64,000 nucleotides of DNA, from positions 4,712,001-4,776,000 of the forward strand of contig OX424562.1 of NCBI GenBank assembly GCA_949152475.1, written 5' to 3'. Below the pieces are notes generated by a model, which made no database searches, was not told where the DNA came from, and worked only from the letters and a program-made list of their open reading frames with translations. Positions 13,441-26,439 of this stretch are shown piece after piece. Both the position numbers and the translations under genes were made by a program. This DNA is from Terebella lapidaria. Taxonomy: Eukaryota; Annelida; Polychaeta; Terebellida; Terebellidae. The number at the start of each line of letters is the position of its first letter. Positions within the stretch are counted from its first letter, which is position 1.

Positions 13441-16400
13441 CACGACAAGAGGTAAGGCTATACTAAACCACTTATCATGGTAAGTTTCTAGGTTATATTA
13501 AACCTGTTCTCTTGGCAAGAGGCAATTCCACGCTGAACCACTTCTCTCGGCAAGAGGCAAGGTTATATTAAACCACTTTTCATGGTAAAAGGCAAATTTA
13601 TATTAAACCACTTCCCGTGGCAAGAGGCAAGATTATACTAAAGCACTTCTGATGGGAAGGGGCACGTTTGTTTTAAACCACTTCTCGTGGCATGAGGCAA
13701 GGTTATACTAAACCACTTCTCATGGGAAGGGGCAAGTTTATATTAAATCACTTCTCGTGGCAAGAGGCAAAGTTATACCAAACCACTCTCATGGTATGGG
13801 GCAAGTTTATATTAAACCACTTCTCATGGCAAGAGGCAAGGCTATACTAAACCACTTCTCCTGGTAAGGGGCAAGCTTTTATTAAAGCACTTCTCGTGGC
13901 AAGAGGCAAGGTTAAACTAAACCACTTTTCATGGCAAGGGGCAAGTTTATATTACACCACTTCTCGTGGCAAGAGGCCAAGTTTTAATAAACCACTTCAC
14001 ATGGGAAGGAGCAAGCATGTATTAAACCCCTTCTCATGGCAAGAGGCAAAGTTATACTAAACCACTCCTCATGGTAAGGGGCAAGGTTATACTAAACCAC
14101 TTCTCATGGGAGGGGACAAGTTTATATTAAACCACTTCACATGGCAAGAGGCAAGGCTATACTAAATCACTTCTCATAGTAAAGGACAAGTTTATATTAA
14201 ACCACTCCTCGTGACAAAATGCAAAGTTATACTAAACCACTTCTCATGGTAAGAGGCAAAGTTATACTAAACCACTTATCATGGTAAGAGGCAAGCTTAT
14301 ATTACCGCACTGCTCGTGGCAAGAGGCAAGCTTATATTAACGCACTTTCCATGGGAAGGGGCAAGTTTATACGAAACCACTTTTCATGGGAAGGGGCAAG
14401 TTTACATTACACCACTTCTCGTGGCAAGAGGCAAGGTTATACTAAACCACTTCTCATGGCAAGGGGCAAGCCTATATTAAACCACTTCTCAAGCCAAGAG
14501 GCAATGTTATACTAAACCAATTTTCATGGTGAGGACCAAGCTCATATTAAACCACTTCTCATGGCAGGAGGCAATGTTATACTAAAGCAATTTTCATGGT
14601 GAGGACCAAGCTTATATTAAACCACTTCTCGTGGCAAGAGGCAAGGTTATACTAAATCAGTTCTCATGGCAAGGGGCAAGCCTATATTAACGCACTGCTC
14701 GTGGCAAGAGGCAAGCTTATATTAACGCACTTTTTATAGTAAGTAAGTAAGTAAGTAAACCACTTTTCATGGCAAGAGGCAAGGTTATACTAAATCACTT
14801 CTCGTGGGAAGGGGAAAGTTTATATTAGACCAATTCTCGTGGTAAGAGGCAAGGTTATACTAAATCACTTCTCATGGTAAAGGGCGAGGTTTAAATAAAC
14901 CACTTCTCGTCGCAAGAGGCAAGATTTTACTAAACCACTTCTCATGGGAAGGGGCAAGTTTATATTAAACCACTTCACATGGCAAGAGGCAAGGTTATAC
15001 TTATTCACTTCTCATTGTAAAGGGCAAGGTTTTATTAAACCACTTCTCGTCGCAATCGGCAAAGTTATACTAAACCACTCTTCATGGCAAGAGGCAAGGT
15101 TATATTAAACCACTTCTCTTGGTAAAGAGCAAGGTTATATTAAACCACTTCTCGTGGCAAGTGGCAATTTCACACTGAAACCCCTTCACGTGGCAAGAGG
15201 CAAGGTTATACCAAACCACTTCTCATGGTAAAAGGCAAGGTTATATTAAACCACATCTCGTGGCACGAGGCAAGGTTACACTAAACCAGTTCTCATGGTA
15301 AGGGGTAAGATTATACTGAACCATTTCTCATTACAAGAGGCAAGGTTATACTAAACCACTTATCATGATGAAGGGCTAGGTTAAATTAAACCACTTCTCG
15401 CAACAAGAGGCAACTTCACATTGAACAACTTCACATGGCAAGAGGCAAGGTTATACTAAACCAGTTCTCATGGTAAAGGGCAAAGTTATACTAAACCAGT
15501 TCTCATGGCAAGAGGCAAAGTTATACTAAACCAGTTCTCATGGTTAGGGGCAAGGATATACTGAACTATTCCTCATTACAAGACGCAAGATTATACTGAG
15601 CCATTTCTCATTGCAAGAGGCAAGGTGTTACTGAATCATATTTCATTGCAAGAGGAAGAGTTATACTGACCCATTTCTCTTTACACGAGGCAAGGATGTA
15701 CCGAGCCATTTCTAATTGTAAGAGGCAAGGTTGTACTGAACCATTTCTCTTTACAAGATGCACGGTTATACTGAACCATTTCTCTTTACAAGAGTTAAGA
15801 TCATACTGAACCATTTCCCATTACAAGGCACAAGGTTTACTAGACCATTTCTCTTCACAAAAGGCAAGGTTATACTGAACCACTACTCATTGCAAGAGGC
15901 AAGGTTATACTGAGCCACTTCCTATTGCAAGAGACAAGGTTATACTGAACCATTTCTCATTGCGAGAGGCAGGGTTATACTGAGCCACTTCCTATTGCAA
16001 GAGACAAGGCTATACTGAACCATTTCTCATTGCAAGAGGCAGGGTTATACTGAGCCACTTCCTATTGCAAGAGGCAAGGTTTTACTGAACCATTTCTCAT
16101 TGCAAGAGGCAGGGTTATACTGAGCCACTTCCCATTGCAAAACGCTAGGTTATACTGAACCATTTCTTTTTACAAGAGGCAAGGTTATACTGAACCATTT
16201 CTTTTTACGAGAGGCAAGGTTATACTGAACCATTTCTCTTTACAAGAGACAAGGTTATACTGAACCACTTCTCAAAGGCAAGGTTATACTTAACCACTTC
16301 TCATTGCAAGAGGCTAGGTTATACTGAGCCACTTCACATGTGAAGATGCAAGTTTATACAGAGCCACTTCTCATTGCAAGAGGTCATGTTGTATTGAACA

Positions 16401-16815
16401 ATTTGTCTTTACAAGAGGCAAGGTTTTACTGAACCATTTCTCTTTGCAAGAGGCAAGGTTATACTGAACCATTTCTCTTTACAAGAGGCAAGGTTGTACT
16501 GAACCATTTCTCTTTACAAGAGGCAAGGTTATACTGAACCATTTCTCATTGCAAGAGGCAAGGTTATACTAAGCCATTCCTCATTGCAAGAGGCAAGGTC
16601 AATACTGAACCATTTCTCACGGCAAGAGGCAAGTTTATACTGAACCATTCTTCTTTACAAGAGGCAATGTTATATTGAAGATTTGTTTAACCACTTCTCA
16701 GGGCAATAATAGTAAAGGCGATACTGAACCATTTCTCATTACAAGAGGCAAGTTTATACTGAATCATTTCTCATTGCAAGAGATATGGTTATATTTCACC
16801 ATTTCTCATGGCATC
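13441..16815 (+). repeat. 35-bp satellite array, about 96 units, two sequence domains
   Basis: A 35-bp unit containing ccacttctcatggcaagagg followed by caaggttatactaaa is repeated head to tail for 3.4 kb. The left domain (to about 15.3 kb) has TTAAACCA/CTAAACCA junctions and CTCRTGG cores. There, units with gcaagaggcaaggttatac often alternate with units reading gaaggggcaagtttatatt, suggesting a 70-bp dimer. The right domain has CTGAACCATTTCTCWTTRC cores and is more uniform. A (GTAA)5 tract interrupts the array near 14738-14760. The CTCGTGG/CTCATGG alternation is the change expected from CpG deamination. There are no unique spacers, so this is not a CRISPR array. Open frames across it are repeat translations. 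Confidence 0.95.
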
Positions 16816-18449
16816 ATGCACACAACATCCATGAAGGTCAACATAATTGATTACGAAATATGTTGTACCAGTGTCACACCAACTGATCTGTTCCTGCAGC
16901 ATAATTTTTTATGACCTACTTAACATGCTACATATATATACTGCAGAACTAAATTTTATTTCACTAATAATGCATATATTTATTTATTTACATATATTAT
17001 TGGTGTATTTGGTAACAGTCTCGTCACAAGATGTCTTTATTCCTAGGTTTTTATGCTTATTTCACCTGTGCACTCTGATATGTGTCAGTGGAATTGACTG
17101 GATTGGATTTTCACGTACGTCAGTCACGTAGGAACAATCACAAAAAGCAAACTAATTTTTCTTCTTTTAGAGCATAGTTGACCAGTGAGTCTCAAAAACA
17201 GTACATCCCTATATTTGAGCTGCACATGTATCAAATGCCTTCAATAACGACCACATTGTTCAATGAGATGAGATGGTTTTTCATTATTCATGATAATGCA
17301 CCATGCTGACGAATGTTCTAAAAATAATGTTCCAAGAATATGTAAGAATATATAATCTGGAGGGCTTTATATACATCTGGTTGAATAATGAGTAACTACG
17401 GTATTATATTTATGATATTCATAGAACATCACCGGAGATATTATTTTTCAGAAATTATAGCCTCAAAAATTACCCGGTAAAGAACAATTCCTGTGAAAGT
17501 GTAGTATGTAACAAAACTAATCGAGACAAAGACTCAAAAGGCTGTGAATACACGTGATGTAATCTGAAAATTCAAATTATATTTTCCAAGTAAATATTTC
17601 CGTATCTTGTACCAAAATGATGAGTCAGTGTTCTAGTATGCTTATTAACTTCGTTGTCACACTATACTCGAAAACAATTCATTTCCGTAGAAGATATCAA
17701 AAAAAACTTATCACATTAACACGCCTCTATATGCTTCTTAACTCTTTTGACTTTCAAAGTTGATTTAGATTCACGACATTTCTTTGGCAGCATCGATGTA
17801 TTCGTACAGTTTTCGAGTCATCTTCAAAATGCGAAAATAGTTTTGCTGGTTGACTCTGGATCAACGATGGTTGTCATGCACACGGCTGTAAACATGCTTC
17901 CCTGCTCTGACCATACATTTCAGTGAAAATGTAAAATGGCGCTATATGTATTCAGGCTTCAAAACGGGAATGGCATCCCAATAATGAGTATTATCTCACT
18001 CAATCTTCTTTAACGTTTGCCCCATTTGGGTTAAGTCATAACATAAGTTAACTGATGTAGTTGTACTTATATTCCATGATCGAGACGGCACCGAATCCTG
18101 GATCATCTGCACTGGACTTCAGAGGTGTGTGAACAGTTAGAGTTAGGAAGGGATCTTATACCCACATGATCATGTATATGACCAGCAACAAAGTATATCG
18201 AAATGTTTAATACATGTAAAATAAATATTTATTTTAGGAAATACACCCATCCACCGGCCAGAGTGCTTTTCAAGGATAATCTGTGGTAATCCGAAATTTC
18301 TAATTATTGACAGATCATTGGTTAGATCATTGACAAATCGAAAAGTGTTTTCAATCAAAATGTTAAGCTGACTCTTCTAGTGTTTGTTCATATGACTTGA
18401 ATAACCATTGCATCGAAAAGTGCTCAGAATATTTTGCTCATTATTACCA
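16816..18449. other. Non-coding stretch, no gene recognised
   Basis: This is AT-rich DNA to the right of the satellite array. I see no protein similarity, RNA gene or clear repeat. Confidence 0.5.
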
Positions 18450-18893
18450 TATACTCTGAACTTTAAAACTGGCTGACACCGGTTTTTGACGATACTTCGC
18501 GATGCTAAATGAATCATTCTATAACTTTGCATACATCACCTGGGAGTCAAACGGCAATTTTCTATCAAATTTCAGACTTCTATCGCAAAAAAAAAATTGA
18601 AGAAGTTGCCAACCGCCCCAATGTTAAATTTCACCCAAAACGGAATATCGAGAATCCGAGCATATTGAGGATACATATATTGGGTGTGTTCTATACACAA
18701 ACAAGTTTATTTCGAAAGAGTACATCGCTACAAACAGAGCAAATGCACAAAATTGTGTGCGAAACTCGGTAAAAAAAAATCCGTTTGACTCCCAGGTGAA
18801 GTATACCAAGTTATCTGGTTATAGAATGATACCATTTAGTATCGCAAAAACATCAGCAAAATCAGTGTGAACAATTTAGAAAAATCAGAGTAT
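18450..18893. mobile_element. MITE with long terminal inverted repeats, family member 1
   Basis: The left end starts tatactctga and the right end finishes with its complement, tcagagtata. The ends stay complementary well inward: gcgatgctaaatg..atcattctataa on the left pairs with ttatagaatgat..catttagtatcgc on the right, and cacctgggagtcaaacgg pairs with ccgtttgactcccaggtg. A second copy of the same family is at 58698-59270. No transposase is encoded, so it is non-autonomous. The plus-strand frame at 18509-18772 is a translation of the element and not a gene. Confidence 0.8.
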
Positions 18894-21800
18894 ATGTAAA
18901 CTCCGTTGACAAAAGGAGTACGACCAACGTGGGACATTTTTACTTTATTCACAAGTTTACACTGACATGTCGATATAACTCACATGTACAAGCTGGCAAA
19001 TTGAATAATTCATCTCCCGAACTGTATAACATTTGATGATAGTGTGTAATGCGTTTGAAATCACATTATTAACACTGTTATATACACTGTAGATTTAGGG
19101 CATGTAAATTACGAACCGAACGGTATTTTTTGCTGGAAATCTGGAACTAAACATTGTATCATATAAATATAACGTGTGGGGAGAAATTGTTCTCATCAAT
19201 AATTACAGTAACATGAAACAAAACAAAAATACATTTGAACCCACGATTGTTACAAACAACAAATTTATGAATCCCAGAAGACCTCGACAAAGACATTATG
19301 TGTTTCAAATTTAAAACAGAAAACACTATTAATAATGCTGAACCTACAATCCAATGGGCATGTCGTGGGCGAGAATGTTCATATAATTAGAATTTACGTT
19401 CATGTGTGTACACACTGCCACTGTCAGATTGTCGGGTGTCGTGCAAGGGTGCCATGTCTTCAGTCTTGTTCAAAAGACTACAAAATACTGTACGAACACG
19501 AATCGTTAAATTCACATAATCTTGATGTCGGTGAAAAAATAAATTTCAATGTAGTACACCTGATGCTGTAGAATCGTTTTCTTCAGCGGAGATATGTAAG
19601 TATGACGTATCATTTGTAATAAAACGAGAAGACTATTTCTCGCTCGAAAATGAACCCCTTGGCATTGAAAAATAGAAAATACTCCATGAGGAAAATACCT
19701 AATATAAGTAATATTGGCCTATATTCTCATAACAAAGTACTGTGCTGGATGATTACTATTTGTTTCTTACCTTTTAGAGAACATGTACATATAAACATGT
19801 CGGAGTATATAAACATGCCCCACAGGATCGCGCTGTGCCTTGCTCCTATGACACGCGTACAACTATAAAACTTTGGTATCAGCAAAAGTCCCGAGTGAAC
19901 GTGGAATCAACGGTCCCAACACGGGGTGCGTTATGATCAAACGTGACATGGCAATCAATATTGTGTAGCGATCACGATTTTCACTGGCAAAGCGCTTAGA
20001 AGACTGGTTTCAATGAAAGGTTTTTCCCTATTTATAATTTAGCTTTCATGCGAAATTTTCGAGGTGTTGGGTAAAAGAGTATCATATATTTGATTTTGAA
20101 TGAAAATATCATAACGTTCATATATTTGACATATTGAATTCGTTATCATTCGCCAGGTGGTTGGTGTGAGATCTACAGACTCTCAATGCTGTGTTGTTGT
20201 GGCGAAGTGTGCATGAAATATTAATTGATCTACAAACTTCACTGACAATAATATATATACATCACATGCGAATAACTGTTGATTCATGTTTCATATGGCA
20301 GATGAAAAGTTCAACTATAACGCTGAGAATAAGCTATATTGCCAACAAATATAATATATTTCATCAAATCAGTCTTGTGGAACTCATGACTATAAAACCA
20401 TAGACCTACATCATGTAGGTCTATGATAAAACCAGGTCTTCAAGTAGTTTTCATCGACCCTTGGTTCCGTTTTTACAGTGCCAACTAACGTTTATCAGTG
20501 CAGGTATCACAGTTTGGAATATCCCACTTGGTATTAACTCGAATTCTAAATTCAGTACTCTCAACGTTTCATTCGAATCCTTGCATGTGTTCCAAGTCAT
20601 CTCTATCATACTGAAGTTCGAAGTTTATTACATTATATTAATAGAAATATCTTTCATAATAATTTATTTGTATTTTGTATACACATGGTTTAGTTTTTAC
20701 TCGTGTTGTTCAATGGGGTATGCCGTCCTACAAGTTTCGTACGTTCTTGAGACATCCTCTTTCAGATTGTCCTCCTTTTCTATATTTTGATATTCGTGTA
20801 TGTGCGTGCATTGGAGAACTGTGAAAATTTAATATATGAAATAAGTGAGTATTCTATATGATGCGTACGAGCATTGAACTGCGTGACTGATGGTGTTCTG
20901 TGCGTATTTTAATAATTTATTTTAATGAATTTCCAGCATATACGAAGCAGCATAAAGTGATGACGACACATTACCTGCTGTTACGATATTACGATGTTTC
21001 GACCCCACTATAGTCAATCCACATTCTGCCAATTTACTAGTGCATATTTTGAGATATACATGGCTTAGAATCGTCATCTTGCATAAAAGATCAAGATGAC
21101 CGAAAGATAATATATGTCTGACTCTCATAATAACAGAAAATCAACTGATACAAGTCATATTGAAATAGACATGATCTTGATCTATAACGTTCAATGCCGT
21201 CTCAGGTCAAATTTAGGGTCACTAATAGATACACCATATATCAATATAAACAAACATTTGTATACTTGATTTCATCTGAGTAGTAGTTCACGGTACAACA
21301 GCAATTACCATATGATTTCAGAAAATAAACCTTAGTTTCTAATTTCCTGCCTCCAATGGAAAACCCATTTTAAAGTCGACATCAGCTCTATGTTTTCAAG
21401 GTTTTGTATCAAACGGGTATAACATATTCTTCCGAACCAAATTTCACTCGAACTCCAAAATATTTAAGATATTTCTTGTTTATATTGAAAATCAAGCGAC
21501 TCAGCAAAACCATGATGTACTAAAATACTGGAAGGATTTTGAGAAAAGTAATAAAACGTGGCAAATTCGCCTCTTCCGGCAAATAAGGGGTCGCCGAATT
21601 GTCAAAAACGATTCTAGTCAGGGTATCCCGAAGTATATTTCGATATAGGAAAAATCCATGAAGCTAAGACAATTATTTGGGACTGTCTATCTTGTGTGAG
21701 AAGTAGGAGCCTGAATTCGCTCGGAAGGCCCAAAATCTAGGCCCAAATGGTAATACTGCACGAAATAACCAATGAAGATAACGCTTCTAGATACAACTGT

Positions 21801-23044
21801 GATATGCATTGTGGATATAGGAAGCCATATACGACACATCTCTTGATGATCTTCTGGTGAGCTTGACCACAGAGGATCTCGAGGGTAAAATCTCAATAAA
21901 ACCTCCAAGATTTGTGTGTTGGCTTTTACATACGAAACTACTGTATAATAGAGCTTGTTTGTATTAAGAGAAAATATGAAGCCAGTCATGGCGGATCGTT
22001 TGGTAGTCTTGAAATTGACTTCATATGACCTGAAGTGGAAAACGCGGTCACATATCTCACCTGCAATGTGTACGTTGGCCTCTGCAGACACGATGGTTGT
22101 AGAAAGAGCTTTAAAATGTTTACTGGGCCTATATCTTTATATGTGGTGAAAATAATAATATAAGAAGTTACAAGTTTGTTCATTTTGTGACCTTGAACTT
22201 GACAGCAGACAACCTTAATTAAGTGATACACTCCAAAGTCATGGCTGAATCGAGACGTTATTTTTTCTCTGCAAACAGTACGCTTGTAGATGATCTTCAA
22301 GGTGACCTTGAACGACTTGCAGTGGCTCCAAGGTCATGTCTGATTGAAATGTGGATATGAACTTTGCAGACATCACACTTGCAGCTACCGCTTGGGATTG
22401 TATTATGAGCATCAAGGAAGTCGTATATGTTCGACACTTTGCATTCTAATTTGAAAATGGTCTCGGCTGGTGTAAATAAATGTTTAAGGACTGATTGCAC
22501 GTAACATACCAGTGACTGCAGTGAGGCACTTTCCTATTGAATTATAATGTGAAAGTAAAGGTAACAAAATCACCAAGACAATACAATCCCCTGACCCAAA
22601 ACTTGGCTAGCACACACACATATACTCATGGATGATGAACCGAGACATGGTTTCATGCATAATATCGCGGAAGCTGTGCAATTTGATGATTAGATAAATC
22701 ATTTTTCACGTTTCACCAAAATGAAAATTCGTCAGTTCTGCTTGCCAAACACTGGTTGCTGCGTATTTGTATACTTTGTTGTGGTCAAAATAATGAGAAT
22801 ATCTAAGGCTATACTTTCTGTGAGATGAATACAATGAGCGGAACATTCTTAATCCCAAACACCTCGGTGCACCCGTGTGCATATCACCCGTAAGTTTTAC
22901 TAGCATCCCTCGTTATTTGCTGTACAACATAATCCTTTCACTCGCCCTGTTGCGAGTGTACTTTGTCTACTGAGAAATAGGTCGGAAAATGACAGATGAA
23001 AATGATGATTTTAACAGATTTAACATTTTGTTTAGTAAGAAACG
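18894..23044. other. Non-coding stretch, no gene recognised
   Basis: No family was recognised in any frame. A 27-bp palindrome lies at 20399-20425. Between about 21.95 and 22.45 kb, words such as gtgaccttgaa and ccaaggtcatg recur at roughly 120-bp spacing. They resemble the motif content of the repeat at 48.7-50.3 kb and suggest an older relic of a similar repeat. Confidence 0.45.
20399..20425. repeat. Perfect 27-bp palindrome
   Basis: Thirteen-base arms, catagacctacat and atgtaggtctatg, are exact reverse complements around a single central base. It could form a short cruciform or serve as a dimeric protein-binding site. No function can be read from context. Confidence 0.85.
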
Positions 23045-23215
23045 GAGTCTCGGTTGGTAATCCATGATGGCTAACAATCAGAAAGGCAAAGTTTCACGTT
23101 GATAGGAAGTATGTAGACGTATGAATTTGTTACCTTTATATTCACATTATAAGTGAATGGGACAGCTGGTCAAGTCCAGGTTATTGATAATTACATGCAA
23201 TCAATCCTTAAGGAA
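23045..23215 (+). repeat. Dispersed repeat, copy 2
   Basis: This is the second copy of the dispersed repeat at 12890-13075, sharing gtctcggttggt, tccatgatg, ttgttacctt and attataagtgaatgg in the same order. It lies immediately before the left LTR of the decayed retrotransposon. Confidence 0.6.
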
Positions 23216-23344
23216 TGGTCATCTGTCGTTTAAAATGGTTTATAACGATTTATTATACGTCGGCTACAGGTCGGCAGCGTCGGTTGAACATCGGCTCAGC
23301 TCATGGTCGGTGAGTCAAACTACTAGTACGTCATTATGTATAAG

Positions 23345-24073
23345 TGTCGTGAGACCTAGTTACAACAATGAATATTGTGACGTGGAACCCACTGATTGGT
23401 TTTCCATCTTGAAAATGCTGCCGACTCGCGGGAGTCAGAGCTTTTCTAGCCTTGGACATCCGAGGGTTCACATCTCTAGTCCCTGCGTTCACTCACTTAT
23501 GTCACTTATTTCTACCAAAGAGGGAGACCACCAAGGGTAGTCATCTTTGATGTATTCACAACACTTTCAACCGACTGTAGATATGCCAATATAGTTTGAA
23601 GTTCAGCCGAGAGTTGTTTCTTGAGTTGGTGCAACCAACTTAGTGTTCGGTAAATCAAGTGGAAAGTAACCGAAAAAGAACAAAGTTCAAAGAAAATGTA
23701 GAGATACAATCAGTAAAACAAAGCTGAGCGCGTCTAAGATAGCCGAAGAACCCAGGCTATCAATTTACATTGTATAAGAACAAGCCCCAACAGGGAAAGA
23801 AAGCCGAGCCGAGGTCCCTATCCCTACTGTTGGCTTACGAGCGATGATTGGAGGCCTGACCACTCTACCAACCGAGACGGCCTGCCGATAACCAGGGAGC
23901 CATCTCCAGAAGAGGATCCAACTCAGCCAAAGCCGTGAAAACGACATCAAGTGAAACCTAGGAACTGGGACCAGTCGAAGCCAAAGAGCCCAGCTCAACC
24001 AAGACCGAAAAACCAACTTCAGCTGAAGTCTAGGAGTGGTCCATAAGAGATCACAGACACCAGAACCATTACA
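23345..24073 (+). mobile_element. Left LTR (copy A) of decayed Ty3/gypsy element
   Basis: The segment begins TGTCG and ends ATTACA, as LTRs begin TG and end CA. It aligns with 33797-34586, sharing the tgtcg start, attgtgac, cgattggttttccatc, ccacttatg-type, cagccgagagttg and gaagtctagga blocks in order, and in part with 33182-33724. A run of accaagaccgaa/agccgaagctgag-type words fills its right third. The TATA word seen in copy C (ctataaatac) has decayed here to ctgtagatat. Confidence 0.7.
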
Positions 24074-24432
24074 GATACACACTCAACTTTTTAGTGGCAG
24101 CGGTGGTATACATTAAGAAGATGACAAATTGACAACCCTAAGAGGCAGAGCTGCAGAGCAACTGAAACTGACGGGGCCCGAAGCTGTTCAACTGGGAGCC
24201 GAAGGTGATGCTGATCAGCCAGGAGTGGTACTAGCTGATCCTCAACAGAAGCAGCCAGATATCCATCCCAGAGTCATCACAGTGAACGCTACCGACGTGC
24301 AACCAGAGACATCCATTCAAGAATAGCCGAGCCTATACAACCCAATGAGCCTGACTGGAAGCTGGCTGACCATGCCGGAGACAGGCAGCAACCAGAGGAG
24401 CCGGGCAGGACGACCTGGTGAACGAATTGATC

Positions 24433-24572
24433 AATGTAAGTATCAATCTATTACCACCAATACCAACAGATTTTGATGATGCCAATAAGAAACGTAAAGA
24501 ACAACATTTTGCAATAGAAACAAAGCCCAACCAAATAGTTTATCCAAAGACACACTGGCGTCATCAGGGGCA
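24433..24572 (+). repeat. 140-bp direct duplication, copy 1
   Basis: This stretch is repeated almost base for base at 24797-24936, with only a few differences near the ccaatac(c)aa(t)c position. It lies in the gag-like part of the decayed element, and the two copies are 364 bp apart start to start. Confidence 0.9.
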
Positions 24573-24796
24573 GACAGTGTGTTAAATGTAGTTGTTTCTA
24601 CTGTACACCTGATGGAATTAGTATACAACTGCCCAACAACCTATGAAAATAATTTAGAAATCCGAAACTAACCCCATGGGATAGATACATGACAAGTACA
24701 AAAGTACCCAATCACAAGCCAGAAGGCTACTGAGTTGATGGTATCCTCGGGGACAGATTTAACGTCCGCCAGCAGTGACACCGACTCAGTGGTATG

Positions 24797-24936
24797 AATG
24801 TAAGTATCAATCTATTACCACCAATACAATCAGATTTTGATGATGCCAATAAGAAACGTAAAGAACAACATTTTGCAATAGAAACAAAGCCCAACCAAAT
24901 AGTTTATCCAAAGACACACTGGCGTCATCAGGGGCA
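24797..24936 (+). repeat. 140-bp direct duplication, copy 2
   Basis: This is the near-identical partner of 24433-24572. The low divergence, compared with the heavy decay of the surrounding gag, means the duplication happened long after the element died. Confidence 0.9.
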
Positions 24937-25629
24937 AGCTACTGGCAACACAGATGGAAATTTTCCAGTAACATTCAAAGTCAACCAAGCGACCACCTCA
25001 ATCAGAGTCAGTTCAACCCTAGTCAAAAAGAGATATATTAGCCAACTCATGATGTATGACGGTTCCAACTCATAGCTCAGCATGAAACACACCTTGCCGA
25101 GTCTGCACAATTCTACAGATGGACGGACGACCAAAAAGGGGAACGAGTGAGAATGCCTGCAGTGTGTTGCTGGACCTGTAAGCCAAGCATAGGAGGGGCT
25201 ATCCAATCGTCAGTGCAGCTTTAAAGCAGCAGTTCAGCCCAGCCGAAAAGACGTTCGTGCACCAGACCAAACTCCAAGGGAGATGACTATAAAGTCTATG
25301 AAGATTCAGAGTGAAGAAAACGATTCAGAGTGAATCCAAAGAGGTTCATGTTCAAACAGGTGAAGCCAAACAGGTGAAGCAGTTGCAGGAGTTGATGACT
25401 CGGGTGAAAGAGCCCATCAACCGACAAAGCAGCCCGAGGTAGCCCCAGAGAGAAGTGGAATGCTTCAACCACTGAAAGGAAAGACACTATGCCCGTGAGT
25501 GTCTGGAGACCAAATAGATGGTGGCGTCTAGCTAAAGTTGGTTTCAGCTGGGGGGCGGGAAACTGGAGCATGAAAGAAAGGACACATAACAACTGACAAG
25601 TGATCCAGGGACCTGGCCCAAGAGAACAA

Positions 25630-25920
25630 ATTGGCCTTTGTGCAGAGGGAACTATATTCGGTCGAAAACTGAATATGGTTGTTGGTACCGGCAGCACCAT
25701 CACAATGTTCAACCACAGCACATGGGAGCGTATTCAACAGCCCAGCATGAGATTGAAGAGATCTACCAGCTGACTGACGATGGTGAATGGCAGCAGTATT
25801 AGAACATATGGCCAATGGGAGCAACCTCTGAGCATAGCCAGATCCTCAGAGACACTGATGATTGAAATGATTGACTGTGAAGAAGAGACCATCCTGGGGA
25901 TGGACTTCATCCATAGCTGA
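25630..25920 (+). pseudogene. Retropepsin-like protease remnant with substituted catalytic Asp
   Basis: The reading VVGTGST at about 25678-25700 corresponds to the usual hydrophobic-Asp-Thr-Gly protease motif, but the catalytic Asp codon is GGT (Gly) at 25684-25686. The C-terminal ILGMDFI block typical of gypsy proteases follows near 25890-25911. In-frame stops separate the two. It is inactive. Confidence 0.7.
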
Positions 25921-26439
25921 GTAGCCAGAATCGATTTTACCATTAACGGATGTGGATCAGTAGTCTGGAAGTGTCCTTAATCATAATTGAGAATCTGAGG
26001 CAAGCTATTCGAATCAGTGCATAAGATCTGGAGTGTGTAGTCAAGTCAGAATGTCAGGTTTTGGGATGAACCGATGGATTCATGATGGAATTAGATGGGA
26101 TTATGGGGAGTGGTACCAGTGAGAGTCATCAATGTTTTGTCAGTGATCATCTGGGAAGGAGCACACCTATTGACCATGACCATTCTGGGAAAAATTGTGA
26201 AATCATTCCTCTACCTGAAAGCTTTGAAAAGACCTTCCAAGAGTGAAGGATACTGAGAATGGGCCGGCTACAACAAACTTCAGCGAGTGGCTAAAAAAAC
26301 TAAGAGTGGAATTTTGGACAACAACCAAGACTGAGTAGCCGAGCTTCTGTACCAAACCTGAGGAGTCTTCAACAAAAATTCCGGCAGTCTGGACCAGACG
26401 AATGTGGTACAACATGCAATCCACTCCGGGAATAACTGA

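Noticed and set aside
15608..15814. 68-residue minus-strand frame with repeating Cys-Lys-Glu-Lys-Trp
   Set aside because: It is the translation of the 35-bp satellite on the reverse strand.
13441..16815. Regular repeats resembling a CRISPR array
   Set aside because: Units are contiguous with no unique spacers, the period is a single 35 bp, and the DNA is animal. It is a satellite.
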